64,000 bases of DNA, from contig NZ_BDDE01000015.1 in assembly GCF_008327685.1 (NCBI RefSeq), forward strand, positions 1 through 64,000. Reading direction: 5' to 3'. Positions 1 through 8,233 of this stretch are shown here, piece by piece (position 1 is the first letter of the stretch; each line of letters starts with the position of its first letter). This stretch comes from Actinomadura sp. K4S16. Its GTDB lineage: Bacteria; Actinomycetota; Actinomycetes; Streptosporangiales; Streptosporangiaceae. A model generated the notes under the pieces. That model had not been told where the DNA came from, did no database searches, and worked only from the letters and a program-made list of their open reading frames with translations. The position numbers and the translations under genes are program-made.

Positions 1-1
1 T

Positions 2-424
2 CGGCACCCGGACGCTGAGATCATCCTCTCCCAGCCCGGAGTGGGCGTGATCCTCGGTGCCCGGGTGCTCGCCGAGTTCGGAGACGCCCAAGGCCGCTAC
101 GCCTCAGCGAAGGCACGCAAGAACTACGCCGGAACGTCTCCGATCACCCGCCAGTCGGGCAAGATGCGCACCGTCCACGCCCGGTTCGTCCACAACGACC
201 GCCTCGTCGACGCCCTGCACATGCAGGCGTCCTGCGCCCTGCTGCACGACCCGCACGTCCGCGCCTACTACGACCGGCTCAGAGCCCGCGACATCGGCCA
301 CAACGCCGCCCTGCGCCAGGTCGGCAACCGCCTGGTCGGCATCCTGCACGGCTGCCTCAAAACCCACACCCTCTACGACCGGGCAACCGCCTGGTCACAC
401 CACGACCACGACCTCGCCGCTTGA
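2..424 (+). CDS. IS110-family transposase, C-terminal part
   Basis: The reading frame is open from the first bases of the window, so the 5' part lies outside it. The visible 140 residues carry the C-terminal transposase_20 signature of IS110/IS116/IS902 elements: a helix-hairpin-helix-like stretch (SQPGVGVILGARVLAEFGD), the conserved TSPITRQSGK block, and the final region with RLVGILHGCL. IS110 enzymes are DEDD recombinases whose N-terminal catalytic half is not visible here. No terminal inverted repeat is expected for this family, so the element end is not defined. The stop is at 422-424, and a GC-rich palindrome follows about 90 bases later. The family call is firm; whether the element is intact cannot be judged. 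Confidence 0.9.
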   Translation, partial: RHPDAEIILSQPGVGVILGARVLAEFGDAQGRYASAKARKNYAGTSPITRQSGKMRTVHARFVHNDRLVDALHMQASCALLHDPHVRAYYDRLRARDIGHNAALRQVGNRLVGILHGCLKTHTLYDRATAWSHHDHDLAA

Positions 425-515
425 CATCCAACCTCCAGGGATGTCTGACCCGCCGAGTCCGCGAACTCGCTGATCAACGGGTGACCTCATGCGGTCATAA
501 CCGAAATGAACAGGA

Positions 516-533
516 GAAACGCGTGCGCGTTTC
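516..533. promoter_or_regulatory. perfect 8-bp palindrome upstream of the receiver gene
   Basis: GAAACGCG, two bases, then CGCGTTTC, about 35 bases before the start of the receiver-like gene. It could be an operator or a hairpin ending transcription from the IS110 side. There is no T run on either side, so an operator is at least as likely. Confidence 0.35.
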
Positions 534-568
534 CCCGGGTGATTGAATGAGGCCTCAAGCCATCGCCG

Positions 569-1192
569 ATGGGAGGCGACTTGAACGGGCTTCAACAATT
601 CATCCTTGGATGCCTCTTGGTCGTCGTTATCGCGGGCACCGTGGCGTTCATCATAAGGAGAGGGCTCGGCGGGCGAGTGAGCCTGAGCCTCGCCAGCATC
701 TTCGACATCGAGATAGAAATCGAGCCCGCCGACGCCGACGCGGCCCGCGCCGCCGCACGGTCCGCGACGGAAGCCCGCGGCGACATACCTGCCGAAAAGG
801 TCGGTCAGGAGATCGAGAACCTGACCAATGTGCGGCTCGCCCGAGTGCTCTGGGTGGACGACGATCCCGACGGAAACCTGTACGAGACCATTGCCCTCGA
901 AGAACTGGGGCTGTTCGTCACGAAAGCCACCTCGACCGCCGCCGGAGCGGTCTACCTGGGCAGCACGCTGCACTACTCCCTGATCATCAGCGACATCACC
1001 CGGCAGGACGACCCGGACGCCGGCGCCGAACTCCTGGCTTTGGCGCGGGACGAGGCCAGCGGCGTTCCGGTCATCTTCTACACATTCGGCAACGAGTCGA
1101 AGCACGCGGAACTTCTCGCCGCCGGAGCGAGCGCGGTGGTGCAGACACCCGATGATCTCATTCGAGCGGTGCTGGCCCACCGACCCGGGTGA
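569..1192 (+). CDS. membrane-anchored response-regulator receiver-like protein
   Basis: A 207-aa protein with one hydrophobic segment (about residues 11-29), a charged linker (50-85), and a C-terminal receiver-type alpha/beta domain (about 90-205). The acidic pocket is visible (D97, D98 in WVDDDP), as are the candidate phosphoacceptor D142 (LIISDI), the position usually held by Thr/Ser (T172 in FYTF) and a final GA-containing helix. It has no DNA-binding output domain. Receivers with this VDDDP/ISD/YT pattern are found as stand-alone sensors. An N-terminal membrane anchor suggests a tethered switch. The next gene, 42 bases downstream, encodes an ADP-ribosyltransferase-like protein, so a regulator-effector pair is inferred. 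No kinase lies nearby. The ATG at 569 is chosen because it puts the membrane segment at the N-terminus. Confidence 0.7.
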   Translation: MGGDLNGLQQFILGCLLVVVIAGTVAFIIRRGLGGRVSLSLASIFDIEIEIEPADADAARAAARSATEARGDIPAEKVGQEIENLTNVRLARVLWVDDDPDGNLYETIALEELGLFVTKATSTAAGAVYLGSTLHYSLIISDITRQDDPDAGAELLALARDEASGVPVIFYTFGNESKHAELLAAGASAVVQTPDDLIRAVLAHRPG

Positions 1193-1234
1193 TGCCTCGA
1201 ATCTCCACGTCCACATCGTCTGAGGACGGTACTG

Positions 1235-2371
1235 ATGCAAACCAGGGATCGCGCGCACCGCTTCGGCGACTGGGCGGACCTGCGCGAGTTATGCCAGAGC
1301 GGCAGGGGCGTCGAGGAGCGCTCCTTCTACGCCGGCACGCACGTCGGCAGCAGGATGGAGCAGGTGCGTCGGGCGATCAGTGCCATCCGCATGGGCTGGG
1401 AGCGATACGCGGAGTTCAGGGACGAGCTCCACGAATACCTGGGCGTTGACCCAGGACTCGTCGACCCGGAAGAACAAGAGATCCACGAACTGGGGATGGC
1501 GGCCCTGTTCTCCCGCCGCCTGGAGTGGTCGGACCTGCGCACCTCCGAGGACGGCGATGACGGCGCGCTGGTCAGGTACTACACCTCAGAGGTCGGATAC
1601 CGCAGCGTCTTCGGCCTCATCAACCGGGCCTTTCGCGCCGATGACATCACCGCCGACGCGTCCGCCCTGCGCAGCGCCGCCTTCCTCATCGAACTCCTCA
1701 GCATCGATCTGTTCAACTATCGCGCCGCCAACGCCCGCGCCGACGACTTCCACGGCACGGTCTACCGGGGGATGTGCGTTTCGCCGGACGTCTTCGCGCG
1801 ACTGCGTCGTGCTGCGCAGGGGCCCGTAGAGGAGCGGTACCTCTCCGTCCCGCTCGCCATGGTGTCCACCAGCCTGGAGCCCGATCGGGCCATGGAGTTC
1901 GCGCTCCGGGAGGCCGCCATGCGACCCGGCTGGAAGCCGGTCCTCTGGCGGATCGAGGTGACCGGACTCCCCTCCGCGCTGCTCGACATCTACCGCACGG
2001 AGTTTCCAAGCAGCGTGGTGACCTCCCTGTGCGCGGTTCCCATACAGGACCTGTCCTACTACTCGCATGAACGGGAGGTACTGCTCCGCGGGCCGTTCTT
2101 CCAGATCCTGCGGGTCAGACCGGAACGACTGCGGGACCACGAGCGCATCAACGTCGTGGACGCCTGCATGCTCAACAGCAATCGGGACCACGTCACGACC
2201 ATCGCGTCGAACGAAGGTGAGGACCGCCGAGCCAGGGACCTGTTCCGGCGGCTCGTCACCCTTCACCGTTCGGGCCTGTGCGCCGACCGCGCGGCCGCCT
2301 ACGGCGCCACGGCGGACGCCGAGAGATACCGCGAGATCGCCGAAGAGCACCGTCACCACCTGAACCTGTGA
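1235..2371 (+). CDS. ADP-ribosyltransferase-like protein (R-S-ExE type)
   Basis: A 378-aa protein without signal peptide or membrane segments. It carries the three signature elements of the cholera-toxin/ecto-ART superfamily branch in order: VYRG with Arg178, VSTS with Ser211-Thr212-Ser213, and HEREVLL with Glu279 and Glu281, followed by the FFQIL strand typical of arginine-specific enzymes. The helical region before them (RYYTSEVGYRSVFGLINRAF, 114-133) matches the YT...LN.ALR helix seen in these enzymes. The predicted reaction is transfer of ADP-ribose from NAD+ to a protein Arg side chain or another nucleophile. The intracellular location and the preceding receiver-like protein suggest an endogenous or conflict effector rather than a secreted toxin. 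No immunity gene is obvious. The fold call is strong from the motifs; the target is unknown. Confidence 0.75.
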   Translation: MQTRDRAHRFGDWADLRELCQSGRGVEERSFYAGTHVGSRMEQVRRAISAIRMGWERYAEFRDELHEYLGVDPGLVDPEEQEIHELGMAALFSRRLEWSDLRTSEDGDDGALVRYYTSEVGYRSVFGLINRAFRADDITADASALRSAAFLIELLSIDLFNYRAANARADDFHGTVYRGMCVSPDVFARLRRAAQGPVEERYLSVPLAMVSTSLEPDRAMEFALREAAMRPGWKPVLWRIEVTGLPSALLDIYRTEFPSSVVTSLCAVPIQDLSYYSHEREVLLRGPFFQILRVRPERLRDHERINVVDACMLNSNRDHVTTIASNEGEDRRARDLFRRLVTLHRSGLCADRAAAYGATADAERYREIAEEHRHHLNL

Positions 2372-2439
2372 CCCCACGCTTGAAGCCGGACGTGGCGGCC
2401 GCCTTCGGAGTCGCCGCGCCCCGTTCACCCTGCTGATCC

Positions 2440-3822
2440 TCAGCCCGGGACGCGGAACACGTAGGTCTGGACGGGGTCGCTTGGGTGGAGGGGGCCGTCC
2501 GTGTTGGCGGCCAGCCATCGGCCGTTAGGGGACCATGCCAGGGCTCCGATGTTCAGGCCGAGTTTGCAGTGCAGGAGCGGACGGCCGTCGGCTACGCGCC
2601 AGATCGACGGTTCGTCCCCGGCCTCCCGTCCTTCGGCCTCGGGGCGGGCCGGCCACGGTGCCATGCCGGGCCAGGTGTGCGGTGCGGTGGCGATGTAGGC
2701 GCCGTCCGGGCTGGCCGCCACCGATCCGAGACGTCGCACCCCGGCGGTGATGGTGTCCAGGGCGCGGCCGGTCGCGGGGTCCAGGACGTAGACGTTGGGG
2801 CCCCAGCAGACGAACATCCGGCTCTCGGCCGCGTCGAAGGCGACGGCATCGGCGGACAGCAGCGAGTCGTCGTCAGGGCCGACCGGCACCGTGCGGTCCG
2901 GCGTCCGGGGAGCGGTGACGAAGGCGACCGTGCCGTCCTCGCCGAACTCGACCCGGTAGCGGCCGGTGCGCGACCGCACGTGACCGGCCTGCTGCGGTGC
3001 CGGGACCTCCGCGCCAGCGTCCATGTCGTATGCCCACGGTTCCGCATCGTGGATCCCGTAGGCATCGGTGAGCACGATGACGTGCTCTCCCGGTACCCAC
3101 ATCGCGTTGTCCAGGCCGTCGCGCCCGGGGTGGACGCGGGCGCGCTCCGTCCAGCCGTCGGTCTCGTACACCACCAGGCCACCGTCTTCGCTGGTGACGG
3201 CCAGGTACCGCGAATCGTCGGAGAACACCAACCGGTCGAGGACGGCGGGGTCTTCCAGCTCGTCGTACTCGTCGGGTTCCTCCGGGAACGGGGTGAGCGT
3301 CGCGACGGGAGAGCGCAGGCCCGGCAGGTGCGGGACGTCCTCGGGACGCAGGTGCTCGGTCGCCGCGTCCCGCGAGGCGCTCCCCAGCACCAGGCCCGGC
3401 TCCAGATGGTGCAGCCAGCGCGGGTCGGGGACCCGGACGTCGAAGTCGCCCTGAGCGAAGCGGAACTCGCCCGTCCAGCCGTCGCCCCGCTGGTAGTGGG
3501 TGTCGCCGTCGAGAAGACCGTAGTCGCCGCCGTCCAGTTGCTCCTTGTACCCGTCGCGCCCTTCGACGCGCTCCACGAACCACCGGCTGTTCTGTTCGAG
3601 CCAGGCGTCGTCCCGGATCCGGGCCGCGGAGATCTCCTCGCGGATCGGATCGCCGTCCGCCGCCGTCTCCCAGAGCAGCCGCACGAAGAAGGCGGCCTCG
3701 GATGGGACCGGCGGGTGGCTGCGCCGCTCGATGTCGTACCGGACGACGAACACCCGGACCCGGACGCGGCGCTCGGTGCGATCGAGGTCGAGCACGCTAA
3801 TCCCGTAGTCGTCAGTCAGCAT
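2440..3822 (-). CDS. WD40/YVTN-like beta-propeller protein, unknown function
   Basis: A 460-aa protein. The N-terminal 150 residues are charged and unrecognised. From about residue 160 the sequence shows propeller-like blades, for example FSDDSRYLAVTSEDGGLVVY, VYVLDPATGRALDTI, VAASPDGAYIATA and LAWSPNGRWLAANTD. No signal peptide is visible, so it is probably cytosolic. The ATG at 3822 follows a GGAGGGG Shine-Dalgarno sequence five bases upstream. A 158-base decayed duplicate of its central part lies near 6132-6289. The role is unknown; such proteins usually serve as interaction scaffolds. Confidence 0.65.
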   Translation of the reverse strand: MLTDDYGISVLDLDRTERRVRVRVFVVRYDIERRSHPPVPSEAAFFVRLLWETAADGDPIREEISAARIRDDAWLEQNSRWFVERVEGRDGYKEQLDGGDYGLLDGDTHYQRGDGWTGEFRFAQGDFDVRVPDPRWLHHLEPGLVLGSASRDAATEHLRPEDVPHLPGLRSPVATLTPFPEEPDEYDELEDPAVLDRLVFSDDSRYLAVTSEDGGLVVYETDGWTERARVHPGRDGLDNAMWVPGEHVIVLTDAYGIHDAEPWAYDMDAGAEVPAPQQAGHVRSRTGRYRVEFGEDGTVAFVTAPRTPDRTVPVGPDDDSLLSADAVAFDAAESRMFVCWGPNVYVLDPATGRALDTITAGVRRLGSVAASPDGAYIATAPHTWPGMAPWPARPEAEGREAGDEPSIWRVADGRPLLHCKLGLNIGALAWSPNGRWLAANTDGPLHPSDPVQTYVFRVPG

Positions 3823-4033
3823 CGCATCCCCTCCGGGCAGTGAAGCCGACCATGATCACTCATTTCGGGTGCCGGGTTGATCGGAACCGGGAGAGTGGCG
3901 CGGATGGGGCCGCATGTGGGAGGAGTGCCGGGCGGTGATCGAGCGGTGGCAGGGCATGGCCGAGGACGGTCGCGGGCGAGGTCTGGGCGGCGGGCACGTC
4001 CTTACCGGTCGGGATCGCATTACGGCCTCCTGG

Positions 4034-4510
4034 CTAGTCGGTTGCTCGGGCTTGCAGGCGGGCCTCCAGGCGGTGAAGGACGCGGTTGCCCAAGCGCAGC
4101 CTGCGGACGATCGGATCGGCCAGGCGCACGCCGGGGATGCGGAGCGCCCCGAGAAAGGCGACGCGGGTGCCGTCGCCCTCGGGCGCGGCGGCCATTCCCC
4201 CGTGCAGAAATCTGCTTTGCATCCAGCACCATCCCGGGCGGAGAACGACATCGAACCGGGCACGCTGCCCCAACCTGCCGACGGCGACCGCTTCCAGGTG
4301 CTCGCCGTCGGCGTGAGCGATGGACATCGCGCGGACGTCGCCGAGCAGCATGGGGAACTCGGTCTCCAGGTCACCGGCGACCGCCCAGACCTCGTTCACG
4401 GAACGGGCGAGCACCAGCTCCGCGTAGGCGGCGCCGCGGATGGAGGCGGCCATGACGCGCAGGTGCCGCACCGGGTCGAGATCGGCCACGGGCCAACGGG
4501 GCTCGGTCAT
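4034..4510 (-). CDS. SRPBCC-family protein
   Basis: A protein of about 158 aa whose layout fits the START/polyketide-cyclase (SRPBCC) fold: an N-terminal strand with the VLARSVNEVWAVAGDLETEF pattern, a central GQRARFDVVLRPGW strand and a C-terminal amphipathic helix (VRRLRLGNRVLHRLEARL). Members bind hydrophobic ligands. The ATG at 4510 overlaps the stop of the upstream sigma-factor gene as ATGA and sits ten bases from GGAAGG; an ATG nine bases earlier (4519) is the alternative. The overlap implies translational coupling with the sigma factor. The ligand is unknown. Confidence 0.6.
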   Translation of the reverse strand: MTEPRWPVADLDPVRHLRVMAASIRGAAYAELVLARSVNEVWAVAGDLETEFPMLLGDVRAMSIAHADGEHLEAVAVGRLGQRARFDVVLRPGWCWMQSRFLHGGMAAAPEGDGTRVAFLGALRIPGVRLADPIVRRLRLGNRVLHRLEARLQARATD

Positions 4511-5016
4511 CCTTGCCATGCCTTCCGGAAGCTCTTGCGTGCTCGGTGGAGACGCGATTTCACAGTTCCCGTGGAGATCTGGAGCAGCTTGCCCACGGTC
4601 CGTTCGTCCAGGCCCTCGACATCGCGCAGGACCAGAACGGCGCGGTGCTCGGGTGAGAGCCGATCGAGGAGGTCGCGGATGTCGGCGGCCTCTTGCAGAT
4701 CTCCTGTTTGGGGCACGGCGTCAAGGTCGAGCGGCTCCGCGGGCGGCCCGGACCGGCGCGCGGTCCGGACGGCTTCACGGATCGCGATGGCCCGTACCCA
4801 GCCGAACAGAGCGGCGGGCTCGCGCAGGCGGGAGATCCCGCGGAACACGGCGATCAACGTCTCCTGCGCCGCATCCGGGCCGTCCTCCAGGGCGATGGGC
4901 CCGCAGAGCCTGCCGACGTAGGGCGCCAGCAGATCGAGCAGTGCCTGCATGGCCATGCTGTCGCCGTGCTGGGCACCCCGGACCAGCGCGGCAACGTACT
5001 CGGGATCGGCCGTCAC
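4507..5016 (-). CDS. ECF-type RNA polymerase sigma factor
   Basis: A 169-aa sigma-70 family protein. Region 2 covers about residues 15-75 (DAAQETLIAVFRGISRLREP, then GWVRAIAIREAVR) and region 4 about 105-165 (LSPEHRAVLVLRDVEGLD, then STGTVKSRLHRAR, the helix-turn-helix that reads the -35 box). The GTG at 5016 is preferred because GGTGGGAG lies eight bases upstream and because longer versions would run into the neighbouring hydrolase gene. It is co-transcribed with the SRPBCC gene through a 4-base overlap. No anti-sigma gene is visible beside it. The promoters it reads are unknown. Confidence 0.85.
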   Translation of the reverse strand: MTADPEYVAALVRGAQHGDSMAMQALLDLLAPYVGRLCGPIALEDGPDAAQETLIAVFRGISRLREPAALFGWVRAIAIREAVRTARRSGPPAEPLDLDAVPQTGDLQEAADIRDLLDRLSPEHRAVLVLRDVEGLDERTVGKLLQISTGTVKSRLHRARKSFRKAWQG

Positions 5017-5035
5017 GCAGCGTGCTCCCACCTGG

Positions 5036-5989
5036 TCATATGCGCGCCCGGGCTGGATCCGGCGCCCGGTCGGCCCGGCTCCGCGCGAGTGGCTTGTTCT
5101 GAACGGTGGTCTCTGTCGCAGGGAAGAGTTCTTCGATGGTCGCGGCGACCAGTTCGGGTCGTTCGTCAGCAAGGTAGTGCCCACCGGGGACGATTCTGGA
5201 GTCCAGTTCATCAGCGTGATCGGCCCTGCCCTCCAGCATTTCCGGAACGAACGCGAAGTCGCCCGCGCCGAGCAGGACCGTCGTGGGAACGGCTAGGCGC
5301 TCGCGGCGGAAACGGCCGGTGGCGAGGGCGGGGATGTCGCGCAGCACGTACTGCCAATGCAGGGCGCGTCCCGCATGGGCGTGAGCCCGCGAACGCACCG
5401 ACGCCACGAACTCCTCCAGTTCGCCGGCGCGCCAGCAGGCGGGGTCGGCGACGCCCCGGCGCAGGTGGTACCGCGTGAACCCTGGCCAGTGCCGCAAGAT
5501 CGCACCGCCCAGCAGGGGGTACTCCCACAGGGCGGTGTACCACATGCGCCAGGCGTTCCGGCGGGTGGCGCGCTGGTCGGGCCAGGGATGGACGATGTTG
5601 AGCGCCAGGAACCGGGTGAACCGGTCGGGCGCGTCCAAACACGCCCTGAAGCCGGCCCAGGCGCCCCACTCATGCCCGACCAGGCCGACCCGGTCGAGCC
5701 CGAGGGCGTCCATGACCGCGAGCATGTCGGCGGCCCGGTCCCGAGTGCCGTACCCCCGGTAGGGCGCGTCCGACCAGCCTGCCCCGCGCATGTCAGGCAT
5801 CACCAGGCGGTAGCGGTCGGCGAGCCGAGGAATCAAATGTCGCCACGCGTACCAGTGCTGCGGGAAGCCGTGCAGGAACAGCAAGGGCGGCCCTTCCCCC
5901 GCTCCGGCGACATGGAAGCGCATTGCGCGCGCTTTTACGAAGCGGTGCTCGACGCCGTCCACCCAGGGCATTTGCCGAGATGAGCGCAT
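5036..5989 (-). CDS. alpha/beta hydrolase, epoxide-hydrolase-like
   Basis: A 317-aa alpha/beta-hydrolase of the epoxide hydrolase/haloalkane dehalogenase branch. It has the oxyanion motif HGFP (40-43), DMRGAGWSD (66-74), the nucleophile elbow GHEWG (105-109) and a C-terminal histidine in VPGGHYL. In typical epoxide hydrolases the elbow reads GHDWG with Asp as nucleophile; here that position is Glu107, so either the chemistry is altered or the protein belongs to a variant subgroup. The cap domain includes the aromatic block WRMWYTALWEYPLL. The ATG at 5989 follows GGGGGAGG. The last 25 residues are Arg-rich and lie just before the sigma-factor gene. Confidence 0.8.
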   Translation of the reverse strand: MRSSRQMPWVDGVEHRFVKARAMRFHVAGAGEGPPLLFLHGFPQHWYAWRHLIPRLADRYRLVMPDMRGAGWSDAPYRGYGTRDRAADMLAVMDALGLDRVGLVGHEWGAWAGFRACLDAPDRFTRFLALNIVHPWPDQRATRRNAWRMWYTALWEYPLLGGAILRHWPGFTRYHLRRGVADPACWRAGELEEFVASVRSRAHAHAGRALHWQYVLRDIPALATGRFRRERLAVPTTVLLGAGDFAFVPEMLEGRADHADELDSRIVPGGHYLADERPELVAATIEELFPATETTVQNKPLARSRADRAPDPARARI

Positions 5990-6131
5990 GCATGCCTCCC
6001 CCTGAAACTCTGTCCGTCAGAGGTAAGGAGGCGCCTGAGACGCCGAACGTTCCACACGAGTGCCGACTTTCTCGCTCGGAGTCGCACCGCCGACACCTCA
6101 GGACGGTCGCCCGCCACGCGCCGGTCCACCC

Positions 6132-6289
6132 GACCGCGCCGCCCGCACCGAACTCGACCCGGTAGCGACCGGTGCGCGACCGCACGTGACCTGCCTCCTG
6201 CGCTGCCGGGACCTCCGCGCCGGCGTCCCGTCGTATTTCCGCGGTTCCGCATCGTGGATCCCGAAAGTCTCGGTGAGGACGAGGACGGC
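6132..6289 (-). pseudogene. frameshifted remnant of the WD40-like gene
   Basis: The reverse strand encodes a stretch matching VLTDAYGIHDAEPWAYD of the 2440-3822 protein (here VLTETFGIHDAEPRKYD) up to about 6230. In a second frame it then continues with DAGAEVPAAQEAGHVRSRTG and YRVEFG, matching the same protein with few changes. At DNA level the two loci align closely, with one base missing near 6230 that causes the frame change. Neither end continues to match. This is a partial duplicate in decay, located between the hydrolase gene and the propeller array. Confidence 0.75.
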
Positions 6290-6415
6290 GGGTGGCTGCG
6301 CCTCGTCGTGAGCCTTCATGCCCTGCCACAGGGTGATCTTGTGGGACATAGTTCAACGGCGGGGCGCCCGGTCAGTCCGAGTGGATCGAATGCCAGGCGC
6401 CCGCGGTCGGTGGGC

Positions 6416-7972
6416 TCAGAGGACGAGGACGGTGACAGGGGGCGACGTGGAGGCCTCGCAATGGCGGTCGCCGCTGTAGACGGCGGTGATGGTGTGGCGG
6501 CCGGTGGTGCGGAAGCCGGTGACCAGGAAGGCCACGCCTGCGAGCACGGGGACGGTTCCCAGGCTGGTGGCGCCATCACGGAACTCGATCGTGCCCGTGG
6601 GGAGGCCCTCGTCGCAGAGGACACGGGCGAGGAGGGTTGTCCGTAGGTAGCGCAGCGTCACCCGGGGCAATGCGGATGCCACGGTGGTCGAGGGGCCCTT
6701 GTTGACGGTGAGGGTAATCGGGCCGGACTCCGCAGGCGGGCAGCCGTCGTCCCCGCCGTAGACGGCGGTGATGGTGTGGGTACCGGCCTCGAACCTCCAG
6801 CCGAGGGTGGCGGTGCCTTCGTCCAGGTCGGCGGAGCCCAGGACGGTGGCGCCGTCGCGGAACTCGACCGTGCCTGTAGGCGTGCCTCCGCTGCAGGTGA
6901 CCGTGGCGGTCAGGGTGACCAGGTGATGGACCTGGGTCGGGTTGGGATCGGCGGTGACCGTGACCGCCGAGGTGGCGCCCTCGCTGATCGCGATGCCGTA
7001 CGGGTAGGGGCCGACGGCGGGGATGGTGAGGGTCACGGTGTAGGTGGCGGTGTCGATCACCGACACCGTGTCCTCGTAGTGGTTGGTGACGTAGGCGGTG
7101 CGCCCGTCCGGGGTGACCGCCACGCCGACCGGGGCGTTCCCGACGGAGATGGTGGTGGTGACGGTGTTGGAGGCGGTGTCGATCACTGACACCGTGTCGT
7201 CGTTGCGGTTGGTGACGTAGGCGACGCCTCCCTCGGGAGAGACGGCCACCCCGTACGGGTAGTTTCCAACGGGAACGGTAGAGGTCACGATGTTCGTGGC
7301 GGTGTCGAGCACCGAGACTGTGGCGTCCTCGCCGTTGGTGACATAGGCGGTGCCGCCATCCGGAGTGACCGCGATCCCGTACGGTGCGCCGCCGACGGGA
7401 ACGGTGGCGGTCACGGTGTTCGTCGCGGTATCGATCACCGACACCGTGCCGTCCGCGTTGTTGACGACGTAGACGCCGCCACCGTCCGGGGAGACCGCCA
7501 CACCGAGCGGACCGCCGCCCACGGTGATTCTGGCCGTCACGGTGTTCGCGGCCGCGTCGATCACCGACACGGTGTTGTCCCCGTTGTTGACGATGTAGAC
7601 GCTGCCACCGTCCGGGGTGACCACCACCCCGTAAGGGGCGCTGCCGACGGGAACGGCGGTGGCCACGGTGTTCGTCGCGGTATCGATCACCGACACCGTG
7701 TCGTCCCCGGCGTTGGTGACGTATACGCCGCCGCCGTTCGGGGTCACCGCCACCCCGTACGGGTGGCTGCCGACGCCGATCGTGGCGGCCACCGCGTTGG
7801 TGACGGTGTCGATCACCGACACCGCGTCACCCTCCAGATCAGCGACGTAGGCCACCGTCATGGTGAGGGCGTCGGCGGACAGGGCGGCCCGGAAGGACGA
7901 GTCGCGAGCTGCACGGCTGGATATCCGCGCGCGTCTGCGGAAGAGGTCGGCCGGGGAGATATCGACGGGCAT
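6416..7972 (-). CDS. YVTN beta-propeller protein with two Ig-like repeats (copy 1)
   Basis: A 518-aa protein, the last of four tandem paralogues in transcription order. After about 37 residues it has seven repeats of roughly 42 residues with the pattern YVTN...DTVSVIDTATNTV...I.VG..P.GVAVTPDGG, enough for one seven-bladed propeller. Two Ig-like repeats follow (about 345-430 and 435-518) with TGTVEFRDGATVLGSA and HTITAVYGGD. The ATG at 7972 follows GGAG eight bases upstream; longer versions would run into the conserved upstream element. No clear signal peptide is visible, although Ig-like domains of this kind are usually extracellular. The ligand is unknown. Confidence 0.85.
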   Translation of the reverse strand: MPVDISPADLFRRRARISSRAARDSSFRAALSADALTMTVAYVADLEGDAVSVIDTVTNAVAATIGVGSHPYGVAVTPNGGGVYVTNAGDDTVSVIDTATNTVATAVPVGSAPYGVVVTPDGGSVYIVNNGDNTVSVIDAAANTVTARITVGGGPLGVAVSPDGGGVYVVNNADGTVSVIDTATNTVTATVPVGGAPYGIAVTPDGGTAYVTNGEDATVSVLDTATNIVTSTVPVGNYPYGVAVSPEGGVAYVTNRNDDTVSVIDTASNTVTTTISVGNAPVGVAVTPDGRTAYVTNHYEDTVSVIDTATYTVTLTIPAVGPYPYGIAISEGATSAVTVTADPNPTQVHHLVTLTATVTCSGGTPTGTVEFRDGATVLGSADLDEGTATLGWRFEAGTHTITAVYGGDDGCPPAESGPITLTVNKGPSTTVASALPRVTLRYLRTTLLARVLCDEGLPTGTIEFRDGATSLGTVPVLAGVAFLVTGFRTTGRHTITAVYSGDRHCEASTSPPVTVLVL

Positions 7973-8060
7973 GGGGATTGCTCCGAGTTCGGAAAGAGAG
8001 ATCGTCGAGCGACGAGCGAATGTCGCGTCTACTCTGCGACAGCTCACCTTGAGAAATCGA

Positions 8061-8100
8061 CTCACTACTTAGAGTGTCCGCCATTCTTGATCCCCAAACA
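8061..8100 (-). promoter_or_regulatory. conserved upstream element of propeller gene copy 1
   Basis: This 40-base block begins 89 bases before the start codon. It is nearly identical to blocks in front of the other three propeller genes; the shared core on the coding strand is GGACACTCT followed by AGTAGTGAG, with GATCAAG a few bases further upstream. It is probably the promoter or an operator duplicated with each gene. Confidence 0.55.
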
Positions 8101-8233
8101 GCCATCTCCAGCGAAATGCGCAGAACGGCCGGCGGCACATTCACCGATCAGAACGCGACCGCCCGGACACGGCGTTCCGGGGCGGGCCTCTCTGCCGGGC
8201 ACCCGCAGGGTGCCGCCGACCCGTTGGCGGGGG

